This document shows, piece by piece, positions 4,925-5,019 of a DNA stretch of 5,019 nucleotides. The translations under genes were made by a program, and so were the position numbers. Source of the stretch: Candidatus Cloacimonadota bacterium (GTDB lineage: Bacteria; Cloacimonadota; Cloacimonadia; Cloacimonadales; TCS61); NCBI GenBank assembly GCA_030628755.1, contig DAOVQH010000200.1, positions 1 to 5,019 of the forward strand, given 5' to 3'. Every line of letters begins with the position of its first letter. The stretch's first letter is position 1. Under the pieces are notes generated by a model. It was not told where the DNA came from and made no database searches. It was given only the letters and a program-made list of their open reading frames with translations.

Positions 4925-5019
4925 ATGGCAAGAACTCGTTACAAAATATTTGAAAATCAGCAACCATATTATTTAACCTGCACTGTTGTAAATTGGTTGC
5001 CAATTTTCGGAAATCCTGA
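4925..5019 (+). CDS. REP-associated tyrosine transposase (RAYT, IS200-like Y1 family), N-terminal part, 3'-truncated by the window edge
   Basis: The first 31 codons are visible and the frame is open at the window end; the last two bases, GA, start another codon. The peptide opens MARTRYKIFENQQP and continues with YYLTCTVVNWLPIFGNP. This matches the characteristic RAYT start: a basic RY patch, then a hydrophobic beta strand of the form Y.LT.T.VN, then the P.F.. segment. RAYTs are single-copy relatives of IS200/IS605 transposases that cut single-stranded REP DNA through a catalytic tyrosine; the HUH motif and tyrosine would lie beyond the window. The REP just upstream strongly supports the call. 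The gap to ligA is 35 bases, so it may be co-transcribed with ligA. Family identity rests on a short peptide and the context. Confidence 0.8.
   Translation, partial: MARTRYKIFENQQPYYLTCTVVNWLPIFGNP

Overview
The window is AT-rich DNA from a bacterium. It contains the 3' end of a tricorn-type protease gene, an IS630-family insertion sequence with an unidentified small gene behind it, a complete ligA, and the 5' end of a REP-associated tyrosine transposase (RAYT) gene preceded by a REP palindrome. LigA is a bacterial ligase, and TTG starts, tricorn proteases and RAYT genes together fit an uncultured low-GC lineage, perhaps of the Bacteroidetes/Cloacimonadota kind. That placement is a guess: no rRNA or clade marker is present.

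Layout. Positions 2-877 (+) encode the PDZ and C-terminal catalytic core of a tricorn-like S41 protease, closed by a clear intrinsic terminator at 883-909. Positions 910-1131 hold no gene but carry two imperfect inverted repeats, one placed to end minus-strand transcription. On the minus strand, 2693 down to 1565 encodes a full-length IS630 transposase spread over three reading frames. Both junctions are -1 shifts, and both sit on the same CARGTTTTAAAA sequence (a QVLK codon run) with slippery heptamers. A 147-residue protein of unknown function (1575-1132) overlaps the transposase end by 11 bp. It is either an IS passenger or the remnant of an interrupted gene. The IS ends were not found with confidence.

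Positions 2694-2867 are a divergent intergenic region between the transposase and ligA. It contains -10-like boxes and a strong Shine-Dalgarno sequence that fixes a TTG start. ligA (2868-4889) has every expected domain and catalytic motif. Its last eight codons and its stop codon lie inside a REP palindrome (4862-4889), so LigA ends in a repeat-encoded tail, RSHAPAWE. An imperfect second hairpin follows, then a RAYT gene starting at 4925 and running off the window.

The genes do not form one pathway: housekeeping genes are interspersed with two unrelated transposase systems. The observations most worth checking are the double -1 frameshift architecture of the IS630 transposase and the REP-derived tail on LigA beside a RAYT gene.
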